NCBI GenBank assembly: GCA_004352715.1 | Contig: SCFE01000099.1 | Location: 441,372 to 505,371, forward strand | Length of the DNA: 64,000 nucleotides | Origin: Hofstenia miamia | Taxonomy: Eukaryota > Xenacoelomorpha > Acoela | Direction: 5' to 3' | Shown: positions 34,337-46,006 of the stretch, piece by piece | How the letters are laid out: every line of letters begins with the position of its first letter | How positions within the stretch are numbered: position 1 is the first letter of the stretch | The notes under the pieces: model-generated | The model's database searches: none | Told to the model about the DNA's origin: nothing | Seen by the model: the letters and a program-made list of their open reading frames with translations, nothing else | Position numbers and translations under genes: made by a program

Positions 34337-34516
34337 AGACGAAGCCGTAGAGGCAGTAGCTCTAGTCGACACAGCAAGAAAAGCAGAAGTAGAAGTCGAA
34401 GCAGGAGCCGTAGTCGAAGCAGTTCTAAAAGCCGTAGAAGCAGAAGTTCTTCTCCAAAAGGAAACAGTAAAGAAATTCACGTTAAAACCTCAAGCAGCTT
34501 GTGTCAAATCCTGTGA
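34337..34516 (+). CDS. RS-domain terminal exon of an SR-type protein
   Basis: After the acceptor ATAATTTAG (34328-34336) the phase-0 frame reads RRSRRGSSSSRHSKK, then six consecutive SR dipeptides, SSSKSRRSRSSSPKGN and SKEIHVKTSSSLCQIL, stopping at TGA 34514-34516 (59 codons). AATAAA follows at 34554. Dense, regular RS dipeptides with mixed AGC/AGT and CGT/CGA/AGA codons are unlikely by chance. SR proteins act in nuclear pre-mRNA splicing. No RRM is visible on either side; it may lie in the gap. Alternatively the exon could end at an internal donor (ACA|GTAAAG, about 34468), making the rest retained intron with intronic polyadenylation. It could also be the N-terminal RS exon of a TRA2-like gene. 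Confidence 0.7.
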   Translation, partial: RRSRRGSSSSRHSKKSRSRSRSRSRSRSSSKSRRSRSSSPKGNSKEIHVKTSSSLCQIL

Positions 34517-34553
34517 AATACTCTATTCTAATGCTTTTGTATGTAAATAATTG

Positions 34554-34559
34554 AATAAA
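34554..34559 (+). terminator. Polyadenylation signal AATAAA
   Basis: 38 bases after the RS-exon stop codon, followed by CATCTTTTTT. Consistent with a 3' end of the SR-type transcript. Confidence 0.6.
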
Positions 34560-34941
34560 ATTCATCTTTTTTAAACTTACGACTCTTAATGAAATATACA
34601 TGCTAATGGTTATCGTTGAGAAAAAGAAGAAAAATTGTGAATAAAGTTGTGATTTGGAAAGAGAGGTGTAGCTCCTTACTTGACAAATCGAGTTCAATGT
34701 GTTAGCATAAGCTTTTGTCAAACTTCTTGTTGGTAACTTGTTTCCAGTGCTTCAAGACTGTTTTGTGTCATTATTATTGCTCTTACTTATAAATGATATT
34801 TCATCGTATTCATACTTATTCGCTGAAGATCTAAAAACTTGTAGTTTGAGGAAAAAATATCAATATAGCATTTAGTAAGAAAAAATCCGAGTACATTTCA
34901 TATCTTCCATCTTCAATGATGCTTCAATGTTTAAGCCTAAT

Positions 34942-35035
34942 GCATATGATAATGATCTTTTGTGTGTATTTTAGTCATGACTTATCCTGCATATGTTAAT
35001 GATCTTTTGTGTGCATTTTAGTCATGACTTATCCT
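34942..35035. repeat. 47-bp tandem duplication
   Basis: Two adjacent copies (34942-34988 and 34989-35035) beginning GCATATG(A/T)TAATGATC and ending CATGACTTATCCT, differing at two positions. Recent local duplication. Confidence 0.9.
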
Positions 35036-36526
35036 GCACTATACATGTATTTGAAAAAATAAAATAGTTTAATTGCTCTTTTATAATATTAATGCGATCA
35101 ATTCCCTTTAATACTTCATATCATACCACGTAAAACTTACTCCTTGCAAATCTTTAATCCTGACTTCTTTCATGTATGGATCTCACATTTGGATTCCATC
35201 CTTTAATGATGTTGATAAATTTTAACGTCTACAGCTGAGATGTACTAAATGTATTCAAAGTATCAGAAACTACAAATTTTGATTTCTTAACATTAATTTA
35301 TTCCCAGTACTTCTACTATTTCCATTTTATGTTTCTAGAAAACGGTCTAGATCGCAATGTTTTTGATTTTATGTGTTTGTATTACCCAAACCGCCCATGA
35401 TTGCGTTCTAAAAATTTTAAAGTGCTTCAAGTAACACGTGTGAAAGAAATCTAAGACAGCTTACATGCATTTTAATCACATCACATCGCTTGGCAAACTT
35501 GATTCAACACCACCATTAATTTATACGATAATTACCACTCTTTCAAAAAGAATCTGATAGAATGGAATGTGCAGACTACATCTCAGTTCTCTTTCTAATA
35601 TATTGAATAGATGTTTATATTATCTTGCATTCCATTATTCAAATAGCTATGGCAATATAAATCTATTTAGTAATAAACCACACTAATCTTAAGTAAGTCT
35701 ATGCAAACCGTTTTGTGGACTTTCACCAACAAGATATATTTACAAGAATGCATGTTCTAATGAAACAAAGAGCGAAATGGCACAGAGAGTAAATCTCAAC
35801 TGTTGAGCCAATAATAACTTGAATAATTGTAATAGCTTGGATAGAAGAGATGTGTTTAAATCTCACTAGTCACAGAGAAATAGATATATATATATATATN
35901 NNNNNNNNNNNNNNNNNNNNNNNNNNNNNNNNNNNNNNNNNNNNNNNNNNNNNNNNNNNNNNNNNNNNNNNNNNNNNNNNNNNNNNNNNNNNNNNNNNNN
36001 NNNNNNNNNNNNNNNNNNNNNNNNNNNNNNNNNNNNNNNNNNNNNNNNNNNNNNNNNNNNNNNNNNNNNNNNNNNNNNNNNNNNNNNNNNNNNNNNNNNN
36101 NNNNNNNNNNNNNNNNNNNNNNNNNNNNNNNNNNNNNNNNNNNNNNNNNNNNNNNNNNNNNNNNNNNNNNNNNNNNNNNNNNNNNNNNNNNNNNNNNNNN
36201 NNNNNNNNNNNNNNNNNNNNNNNNNNNNNNNNNNNNNNNNNNNNNNNNNNNNNNNNNNNNNNNNNNNNNNNNNNNNNNNNNNNNNNNNNNNNNNNNNNNN
36301 NNNNNNNNNNNNNNNNNNNNNNNNNNNNNNNNNNNNNNNNNNNNNNNNNNNNNNNNNNNNNNNNNNNNNNNNNNNNNNNNNNNNNNNNNNNNNNNNNNNN
36401 NNNNNNNNNNNNNNNNNNNNNNNNNNNNNNNNNNNNNNNNNNNNNNNNATGTGTACAGCACAGTTTGATGACTAAATATACATTATGCTTCCACTAACGA
36501 ATTCACTTTTTTTATATTAAAGGCAT
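35036..36526. other. No recognised gene; contains (TA)n and a 549-base gap
   Basis: N at 35900-36448 follows a TA run. Nothing coding was identified on either strand. Confidence 0.5.
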
Positions 36527-37126
36527 AACATTAACCCTATTTCGCACCATTGCTATCTTTCTGTCACACGCCTCATATTGTGATGTCAAACCTAAAGATA
36601 TTAAACAATGATCACAGCTTATACATAACGTATATATGCAGAACTAAATTTGCTTTTAGTGATTACGAGTTCTTGCAACATTTAACTTAGATTTTTCTTA
36701 GTGCTAACAGAAGTATGAAGCACTCGTAATTTTGTTTGTTATCTCACAATGATGGTTTTTCTTTTAAAAAAGTTTTTATGTGTTATGCTTAGTTCTTATG
36801 CTATGATTTCTTATCTATTATTTTCATTCCAATTATTGCCAAAAGCGAAACTAGCCATTAGAAATATAGCAATTTTGAATGAAATTTTTATTAAATTATA
36901 TCTTGCAAAAATGTGAAAATAATTTGGACGCGGTTTCTGTATTTTTTACCTGTAGTGAAATATGATGAATTACATAGCAATGCTGAAATTGAAAAAAAAA
37001 TACTCTTTACACAACAGTTGTTGTGAATATTATACAATTTCTTGAACAACGTTCTGAAATTGTACATCAGTATTATCTATTCTTGAACAATTCAATCTAG
37101 AATTTTCAACTTCAGTGAGCACATTT

Positions 37127-38115
37127 TCTTAAAAGTTGAGTTTGGCATGATTCAAGCCTACAAGAATTAGGCCTAAGTTTTTGGTTGGAATAACTAAGAA
37201 AGTAAGAACTTTTTAAAGATCATCCTACCAGAAAAATGGAAATTTTTCCTATTGAGATTAGGATCAGTTAACAGGAAAACAGTCTGTGTTCGAAATCATC
37301 CTCATCTACTGAACCACGGAGCAGATATGTGTGTTAGTCAATCTTAGTAATGGTTGAATAGGGGTAGGGAAAAATAATTCAGTTTTAGTAATTTTTAACA
37401 AACATTCATAGTATGCTGGTTACGTTTGCTATGTTGACATTTAATTATAAAAATGACATAAAAAAGTAGATATATGAAATAGTAAACCTTAAATTGAATA
37501 GTTGAATTTCGTTAATATCAACCTTTCTGTTTTGGGTAGCATGTCAAAAAGTGTATACTATTTAATTTCCCTGACAATGCTTTTTCCATTGTTGTAGTGA
37601 AAATCTTCAGAATAATGAATNTCTTAAAAGTTGAGTTGGGCATGATTCAAGCCTGCAAGAATTAGGCCTAAGTTTTTGGTTGGAATAACTAAGAAAGTAA
37701 GAACTTTTTAAAGATCATCCTACCAGAAAAATGGAAATTTTTCCTATTGAGATTAGGATCAGTTAACAGGAAAACAGTCTGTGTTCGAAATCATCCTCAT
37801 CTACTGAACCACGGAGCAGATATGTGTGTTAGTCAATCTTAGTAATGGTTGAATAGGGGTAGGGAAAAATAATTCAGTTTTAGTAATTTTTAACAAACAT
37901 TCATAGTATGCTGGTTACGTTTGCTATGTTGACATTTAATTATAAAAATGACATAAAAAAGTAGATATATGAAATAGTAAACCTTAAATTGAATAGTTGA
38001 ATTTCGTTAATATCAACCTTTCTGTTTGGGTAGCATGTCAAATAGTGTATACTATTTAATTTCCCTGACAATGCTTTTTCCATTGTTGTAGTGAAAATCT
38101 TCAGAATAATTAATA
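37127..38115. repeat. About 494-bp direct duplication around a single N
   Basis: 37127-37620 and 37622-38115 are nearly identical, joined by one N at 37621, with a few substitutions and a 1-base indel. It is most simply two alleles placed in tandem by the assembler. The second copy runs straight into the transposon at 38116; the first stops at the equivalent base. Confidence 0.9.
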
Positions 38116-38712
38116 TACCGGGTGTTCCAAAAGTTTTAGTACAAAGAATAAATCGAAATTTTCATTCCATTGTGTCTAAAGGTCACCCAGCGTTGCGGAT
38201 TCTAATCGATATCAGTTGCTTCTCGTACCAGGTGCCTGAATTCATTCATTTTCAAATGCATTCTATTGAAGAACAAGTAAACTCCTGTGCTTGGGCTATT
38301 GCTTTTGAAAACATAGCTCAAAGTCAGAGAAGATTTACAGAAAAATATAATCGTGCTGCACCTTCAAGTCATTGGTTTTTGAAAACAATCATCGTTTTGC
38401 AAGCTTGAACGATTTGAGACAAGCAATTGAAGCAATTTTTCAAGCTATTCCACTAAAACAATATCGCGATTCAATGAGAAATTTCCAGCAGAGGATTCAT
38501 TTCTGTCATGATGCAGAAGGTGGGGTCTTCGAATAAACGATAAATGAATTGTTGTGTCAATGAACTTTTCATAATTGTCTAAACGTTTCGTCTAACTTTC
38601 CTTTTAACGTTGGACATAAATCATGTTTTTGTATTTCAAGTACATGAATTATATGTTATCTATTGTAACATTTTTTTTTATTTCTGTACTAAAACTTTTG
38701 GAACACCCGGTA
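38116..38712 (+). mobile_element. DUF4817-type Tc1/mariner element, internally deleted
   Basis: Perfect 28-bp terminal inverted repeats starting TACCGGGTGTTCCAAAAGTT, with flanking TA on each side (38114-38115, 38713-38714). The 597-bp body keeps both ends of a transposase gene but lacks the middle. Perfect TIRs suggest recent activity in trans. Confidence 0.92.
38230..38536 (+). pseudogene. Transposase remnant: DUF4817 N-part fused to C-terminus
   Basis: SCAWAIAFENIAQSQRRFTE followed by KYNRAAPSSHW matches the DUF4817 helix-turn-helix (xxVQxxFRxxFxxxPPS). After a frame change at about 38400, LNDLRQAIEAIFQAIPLKQY and RDSMRNFQQRIHFCHDAEGG run to a GVFE end and TAA (38534-38536). That is the usual C-terminus of IS630/Tc1-mariner transposases with DUF4817 (LRxRIxxACxxIxxxMLxRVWxxxxxRIxxCxxxxGGHxE). 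The whole DDE catalytic domain is deleted between the two parts. Confidence 0.85.
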
Positions 38713-39399
38713 TAAACTAGTTTGCATGTAAGAATATATTCAGTGTTGTATATACCCGCAGTTCCTGTATTACCAAAGTATATTCTTTTATGTCAAACAT
38801 GTTTGAGTTTATTAAATGGATGTTGTATTCATCCCTTTTGTAACTTTGCTTGGCTAATCATGTGATTTGTATCTCATTGCTAACTGCTGTTTGTTTCACT
38901 ATTCATTCGACGGTAGACTTAATTTTTAGTTGATATGGTTAAGACGACGGACGNAATCATGGTCAATCTTTAATGAGTGGGGATTCTAAATGGCGACCAT
39001 GATGGGTTCCTGATATGTGGAAACAAGAAGTAAAAGAATGATTTTGAGATAAAATAGTTGTTTCTTCTCAGAAAAATTTTTTTAGTATCCCGAAGTAATG
39101 AATTAGAATCTTGGAAATTCCAAAATCAGTTACAATAAATGTGGTTTGTTTAATTAATAAAAACCCTTTGGAAAAATAATGTTAAAAAAGAAGTGGAATG
39201 GCAGAACACTAAGAAGAGATAAGTAATCCTCAAGAGAACAAGAAACTACTCTAAGATAATGACAAGAAATATGGTAAACAATTCACAAAAAAAGAATAGA
39301 AATAAACCCAAAACTACACAGTAAAAAATGCCACACATGATGGCTACCTCCCAAACTTAAGAGACAGAATCACTTCCAGACGGCAAAAATTCGCCAACT

Positions 39400-40890
39400 G
39401 AATCAATTTTACATTTGATACCAAATGAGAATTGAGACACCATAGCAGAAATGCAACATCAAATGCAGAAATTATTTGAATAAATGTCGGAATTAGAAAG
39501 AGATAACACTGAAAAGCAAAAATGGATTGAGTAAGTATGTAATGACAGAACTATGAGACTCAGTCAACAAAGAGAGCTGTTTCAACAGCAAATAAAAATG
39601 CTAACAGAGGAAAGAGAAAAATTGCAACAAATGGTGGCAGAGTTGCATGATGAAAATGTAAAACTAAGGGAAGCAAGCAAAAATAAATAACTGGACATTG
39701 ATCAGCTACACGATGAATTAAGACTAGTTATGCTTGATGACAATAGAGAGATAAATGTGAAATGATATTGTCCAGGATTACAGAACCTGGAAATAACAGC
39801 ACAAGCAAAATCAAAAAATGAAAACAAATTGAGAGTATGAAACCAGACAAATCTGAAGATTTCATTGAAAGAATAGTAAAAACAATAACAAAACAAGTAA
39901 AGCACAAATGCAAACAAAAAGACAAACTAGATAATATTTTTCAGAACACAATACTAACAGAAAGGAAGAATGATTAAGTGAGTCCATGCAAAGTGTTATT
40001 GCTGAAATTCACAGGGAGAATAGACAATTATTCACCAACATTTGATGAGAGATGATTTACAAGACTACGTGTCTCAACTCAAAACAATGTTAAGACTGAG
40101 CTCCAGAGAGGATTGGTACTCTAAATATGATTTATTCTCACACATATGCAAAGGGCTGCCAGAAAACATTTGTAGCCAATTTGAAATAAAATGTGACGCT
40201 GACAACTAGCTAGATAGAATGATTAGGAAGGAAATCACTATACAGATAACCCTGGAAAATATTGCAAAGATTAACAAAAAATCTGTAATGAATACACTGA
40301 CAACAGTGTTGCAGTGGACACCACAGAGAAAGGTCAAGAATAAATCAACAATTAAGACACTATATAAAAATGAATTTGTAAAATAAAATTGAAAGATGGC
40401 ATGATAAAAAGAGTATGAAGGATAGCTTTACGGTGCAATCTGTGTGGCAACAAGGGGCACATGAAGAAAGATTGTAAGTGACAGATAAACTTAATAGAGG
40501 AAGGAGAAGCATATTTTAAAGACAAACACCTAATTGAAGAAAGAAGAAGAAACAAAAAGTGATTTAACTACTAGGAGCACTGTCTCAGGACAAACAAGCA
40601 CCAGTGTTGATAATGACTGATTTGATTAAAGCTAACACAATTACAGTCATGATAAATGCTATCATGGTAAAATCAATGATAAATATGGGATCAGATATTT
40701 CAATCATCACAGATGAATGCACATCCACGATAGGATTTAATAGAGAAACATTAACAAATACAAGTAGTAGACTGATAAATGCATCAGGGAACTATATTCA
40801 ACATGAAGGGACAATTAGAAAACATTAAAATACGAATAGCAAACACTACCTTTGAGCAAAGCTTTATAGTTTTACATAGGTTTTAGTACT
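39400..40890 (+). pseudogene. Retrotransposon gag-protease relic
   Basis: A + strand series of broken frames in gag-to-protease order. Coiled-coil-like stretch at about 39480-39690 (MLTEEREKLQQMVAELHDEN). A capsid-like segment at about 40050-40210 (LQDYVSQLKTMLRL, HICKGLPENICSQFE). A CCHC zinc knuckle at 40436-40477 (CNLCGNKGHMKKDC, spacing CX2CX4HX4C). Then a retropepsin-like segment at 40604-40830 (NAIMVKSMINMGSDISIITD), where the catalytic DTG/DSG reads NMG, continuing after a frame change to about 40890. No reverse transcriptase or LTR was recognised. Probably Ty3/gypsy- or BEL-like. Many stops; inactive. Confidence 0.75.
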
Positions 40891-41036
40891 GTTGAATTTT
40901 CGCACATCTTTAATGTAGGTTACTTTTGCTACGATATCATAATCTACATTCAAGATTTTGTCTTTGTACCAACAAAGCTAAAGTTTTTACAAATGCGACT
41001 AATTAACACTAATTACCAATGAGAATTGGTGCATAG

Positions 41037-41360
41037 CAGACTTCTAAAATGAGCCGAATTTACAAGGTGGTCTCGTTTAAATTTTGCGCAAGCTCTGCAG
41101 GGATGGGCTCTGCTCGGTTCGCCAAATAAAATCTTTGAATGAGGGTCGTTTTAGCTCGATAATTTTAAAAAAAATATTGCGCTCAAAGAATTTTTTACAT
41201 ATAGCTCTTACTATTATTTAATAAATATTGCTTAAATATGAATAAAAAATAAGAAAAATATGCATAATCAAATTAACAAGAAGAACAATATATTTGTTTT
41301 GCATAAAATAGGTTTATTTTGGGCTGAAGCTCGGCTTGGCTTGGCTAGTTGACAAGTCTG
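41037..41360. mobile_element. GAGCCGAGC MITE, copy 3, with TSD
   Basis: 324 bp from CAGACTTCTAAAATGAGCCG to AGTTGACAAGTCTG, flanked by GTGCATAG (41029-41036) and GTGCATGG (41361-41368), 7 of 8 identical. It shares the internal ATTGCGCTC, CTATTATTTAATAAA and CATAATCAAATTAACAAG segments with copy 2. Confidence 0.88.
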
Positions 41361-41368
41361 GTGCATGG

Positions 41369-42000
41369 TTATCATATGAATTCATTTTTTTCACTAAGCT
41401 CTATTTTCCTATTCTTTTCTTAACTAACTTGAATACTCTAAAATAATGTGATTACTGATTATAATGCCGTATGTCTCATCATTGTCATTCCGCAACGTTT
41501 TAACAGTCGCATTCACAACGCGTTATGCTAGCAATCTCTCCTTGATCGAGGCGCGGGTCAAGTTCGTTCGATAAGTCAGATGACTAGTAAAAAAAGTGGC
41601 TTGATCCAAAATTTAGGGCCAAACTAGTACATTGGAAAATGTAGTAGCTACTCATTGCATTAAATAGGTGTTGCTTATCTGGCATGCATAACTCATAATT
41701 TGAGGCGTCTGCCTCAATTGTGGGATTGCCTCTCACGATTTGGGGAGCCGGAATAATTAGTGTGAATTTGGTGAAATTTAAATTGTTACACCAAAATTAC
41801 TGACAGTAACCTTTTTAGAAATTCATTGTATGTATTATTGTTTATAAAATACATGAAATAGGATTTTTGCAGCAATTTTTCTGTATTAAAAAAGGTCGAA
41901 TCCCTTTGCAGATGCTCAAAATAATGAAAAAAATGGCTGAACAACTCGTAATTGCCATACAGTTTGCCCTTATTTAAGCAAATACAAACATGGATCCAAC
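41369..42000. other. No recognised gene
   Basis: Only short chance frames. A locally GC-richer patch lies at about 41490-41580, without recognisable content. Confidence 0.45.
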
Positions 42001-45000
42001 AAATACATAGCACTTCGGGATTAATCATATACGGCTTTCGGAGCTGAAATTATTAATATGTTGTGACATTGTCATCGAAGTACTGAATATCACTGCACTG
42101 AGTTTTCGTCTGCATTACGTTGTTTGCAATGTTGCATTTGGTTCTACCAAACAATGTAATACACTTTTCAAAATAATGAGTATGTGTCACTATATTTTAA
42201 CAGTCTACCACAGCATCGATTTAAATCATATTCCGCTTATTGGTTCTATGATTGATGACATATATTGCAATCAAGATCTTATGGCAATTGAAATAAATAA
42301 TAGATTTCCAATGAATTGGTGAGCATAATTGAACAGATGTCTTCGCTTTCTGTAAGACTATTGATAGAAATATCACACCAAAATGAAACGCGGTTTTTGT
42401 GAAAAGTGCTTTAGATAGCAGTTTAATTGAGCATATAGTTTTTTGATTTACATTGTAGTGGATACTCACAATGAGACACATACACCAGAAACTGAGGAAG
42501 ATAAATAACTTCTTCAATTTACATCAATTTTTGAGTTAACTTACTTTTTCTCTGTTGAATTTAGTCTATTGATTATTACATAATCAACCTTGTAATTCTA
42601 AATATTATTATGAATATAAGGTACTATATATCTATCTATATCTGTACCTATTCATGCTGAAACTGTAAAGAGATTAATGAGCAGAATTAAAATAGCCCAA
42701 GCAGGGTTTTTTCTAAAATGTTGTCATTGGAAAATTTCTGTGAGATCTTAGATGTTCTTCATAATGAAGTCGAAATTTTATCTATTTACTGACGTCTCAC
42801 TTTCATTTAATTCCATGTTAAAAATGCAATATATAATCATGTATTTTTTGTTTGTAGTTTAAATCTATAGTCTTTGTTTCAGACTTCAAGTAACTACTCT
42901 GTAGTATATGCAAATAGTTTATCCCTTTAGCTAATATTCCGTTTAACACCTCATACTCAAATGAGATTACATGCAGATTATTCAATCAAATAAATTGCCA
43001 TTAATTTAGAGGAATTGCGAATGCTAGCATATTGATGACATAATCACAGAGTACAGGCAAGCTCACAATTAACTTCAAATTTGAGGGGCTAAAATAGATC
43101 ACTACAATTTAAGGCAATGCTATACTGGCAATTTTTATCCAAAATTTTGAGCTATACTGGCAATTTTTATCCAAAATTTTGACTGCAATTTTGGGTGCTA
43201 CACCACATGATGGTATTTTAGGAGGAAAATTTTTTAATTCCTGAATTGAGGCTGCAAAAAATGAAAGCACTATTTAATGCAGATAATGTTTTGATTGGCA
43301 ATTGATAACTGTTGAACCATCACTCAATGAAAGGTTGTTATTGAACAAATTTTTTAATGTTTCTGCAAACGTTTACCAAAGACACTTTTTCTGAATAAAA
43401 TCTTAAACATTTTTGTCCTTTGCATACAGCACTTGAGTATGTTTTAGCAAATGCATCATCAGTGTGAGTCGATTAAATTTTATTAAATGGTCAATTTTTT
43501 TTATTTTTTGAAATATTTGTTGTTAAAATGCTAACTTTTTATGTCAAAAAATAATTATCACTATATACATGTATATTTCTTAAAACAATTTAAGGGTTGC
43601 ATTTTTGACGTACTCATGAGGCTGTTCAGACGGTCCAGATTTTCAAGTTAAGTAGTAAGCGGGCTGGTCGGTCTGGTCCTGAAATGTTCGATCGGGTTCA
43701 ATGTTAATGTGAGAGAAAAAATTATAAAAATTTTTATTTATACAATATTAACATACGTCATATTTGTCAAGTTAAATTTTGTTTTTAATTTAGTGTAACA
43801 CCCTCTACCAGGCTTTGTCATCTGGCTTCTGTATTATACTGTTATAATTAGAACGATACGTTAGCGGGTAGGGATGTACTATTCTCATAATGCTTCACTT
43901 CTACATTATTAATTCCATTAACTGTAATTAACAGATGATATAATGAACACTATTTAGGTGACGAAGGTTCGCAGCATCATTTCCAGTTGTTGGCATCCAC
44001 CCNAAATACATAGCACTTCGGGATTAATCATATACGGCTTTCGGAGCTGAAATTATTAATATGTTGTGACATTGTCATCGAAGTACTGAATATCACTGCA
44101 CTGAGTTTTCGTCTGCATTACGTTGTTTGCAATGTTGCATTTGGTTCTACCAAACAATGTAATACACTTTTCAAAATAATGAGTATGTGTCACTATATTT
44201 TAACAGTCTACCACAGCATCGATTTAAATCATATTCCGCTTATTGGTTCTATGATTGATGACATATATTGCAATCAAGATCTTATGGCAATTGAAATAAA
44301 TAATAGATTTCCAATGAATTGGTGAGCATAATTGAACAGATGTCTTCGCTTTCTGTAAGACTATTGATAGAAATATCACACCAAAATGAAACGCGGTTTT
44401 TGTGAAAAGTGCTTTAGATAGCAGTTTAATTGAGCATATAGTTTTTTGATTTACATTGTAGTGGATACTCACAATGAGACACATACACCAGAAACTGAGG
44501 AAGATAAATAACTTCTTCAATTTACATCAATTTTTGAGTTAACTTACTTTTTCTCTGTTGAATTTAGTCTATTGATTATTACATAATCAACCTTGTAATT
44601 CTAAATATTATTATGAATATAAGGTACTATATATCTATCTATATCTGTACCTATTCATGCTGAAACTGTAAAGAGATTAATGAGCAGAATTAAAATAGCC
44701 CAAGCAGGGTTTTTTCTAAAATGTTGTCATTGGAAAATTTCTGTGAGATCTTAGATGTTCTTCATAATGAAGTCGAAATTTTATCTATTTACTGACGTCT
44801 CACTTTCATTTAATTCCATGTTAAAAATGCAATATATAATCATGTATTTTTTGTTTGTAGTTTAAATCTATAGTCTTTGTTTCAGACTTCAAGTAACTAC
44901 TCTGTAGTATATGCAAATAGTTTATCCCTTTAGCTAATATTCCGTTTAACACCTCATACTCAAATGAGATTACATGCAGATTATTCAATCAAATAAATTG

Positions 45001-46006
45001 CCATTAATTTAGAGGAATTGCGAATGCTAGCATATTGATGACATAATCACAGAGTACAGGCAAGCTCACAATTAACTTCAAATTTGAGGGGCTAAAATAG
45101 ATCACTACAATTTAAGGCAATGCTATACTGGCAATTTTTATCCAAAATTTTGACTGCAATTTTGGGTGCTACACTGTTGATTTAATTAAATGCTTAATAC
45201 CCAATCCACATGATGGTATTTTAGGAGGAAAATTTTTTAATTCCTGAATTGAGGCTGCAAAAAATGAAAGCACTATTTAATGCAGATAATGTTTTGATTG
45301 GCAATTGATAACTGTTGAACCATCACTCAATGAAAGGTTGTTATTGAACAAATTTTTTAATGTTTCTGCAAACGTTTACCAAAGACACTTTTTCTGAATA
45401 AAATCTTAAACATTTTTGTCCTTAGCATACAGCAGTTGAGTATGTTTTAGCAAATGCATCATCAGTGTGAGTCGATTAAATTTTATTAAATAGTCAATTT
45501 TTTTTTATTTTTTGAAATATTTGTTGTTAAAATGCTAACTTTTTATGTCAAAAAATAATTATCACTATATACATGTATATTTCTTAAAACAATTTAAGGG
45601 TTGCATTTTTGACGTACTCATGAGGCTGTTCAGACGGTCCAGATTTTCAAGTTAAGTAGTAAGCGGGCTGGTCGGTCTGGTCCTGAAATGTTCGATCGGG
45701 TTCAATGTTAATGTGAGAGAAAAAATTATAAAAATTTTTATTTATACAATATTAACATACGTCATATTTGTCAAGTTAAATTTTGTTTTTAATTTAGTGT
45801 AACACCCTCTACCAGGCTTTGTCATCTGGCTTCTGTATTATACTGTTATAATTAGAACGATACGTTAGCGGGTAGGGATGTACTATTCTCATAATGCTTC
45901 ACTTCTACATTATTAATTCCATTAACTGTAATTAACAGATGATATAATGAACACTATTTAGGTGACGAAGGTTCGCAGCATCATTTCCAGTTGTTGGCAT
46001 CCACCC
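42001..46006. repeat. 2-kb direct duplication around a single N
   Basis: 42001-44002 and 44004-46006 are nearly identical over 2 kb, joined by one N at 44003. They differ by a few substitutions and two indels: a 34-bp tandem duplication only in the first copy (about 43140-43175) and an insertion of about 33 bp only in the second (about 45174-45206). This looks like two haplotypes assembled end to end, not a genomic duplication. No coding gene was recognised in either copy. Confidence 0.92.

Noticed and set aside
20885-37165. Recurrent TAGGCCTA palindrome (for example 20889, 26796, 26942, 29512, 30686, 37169)
   Set aside because: Scattered singly without spacing or context; common background motif in many animal genomes.
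41490-41580. GC-richer patch examined as a possible tRNA
   Set aside because: No usable A and B boxes and no cloverleaf.
42221-44520. Two identical 98-codon minus-strand frames, 2003 bp apart
   Set aside because: The identity comes from the assembly duplication. The frame itself has no recognisable domain, start context or splice signals.
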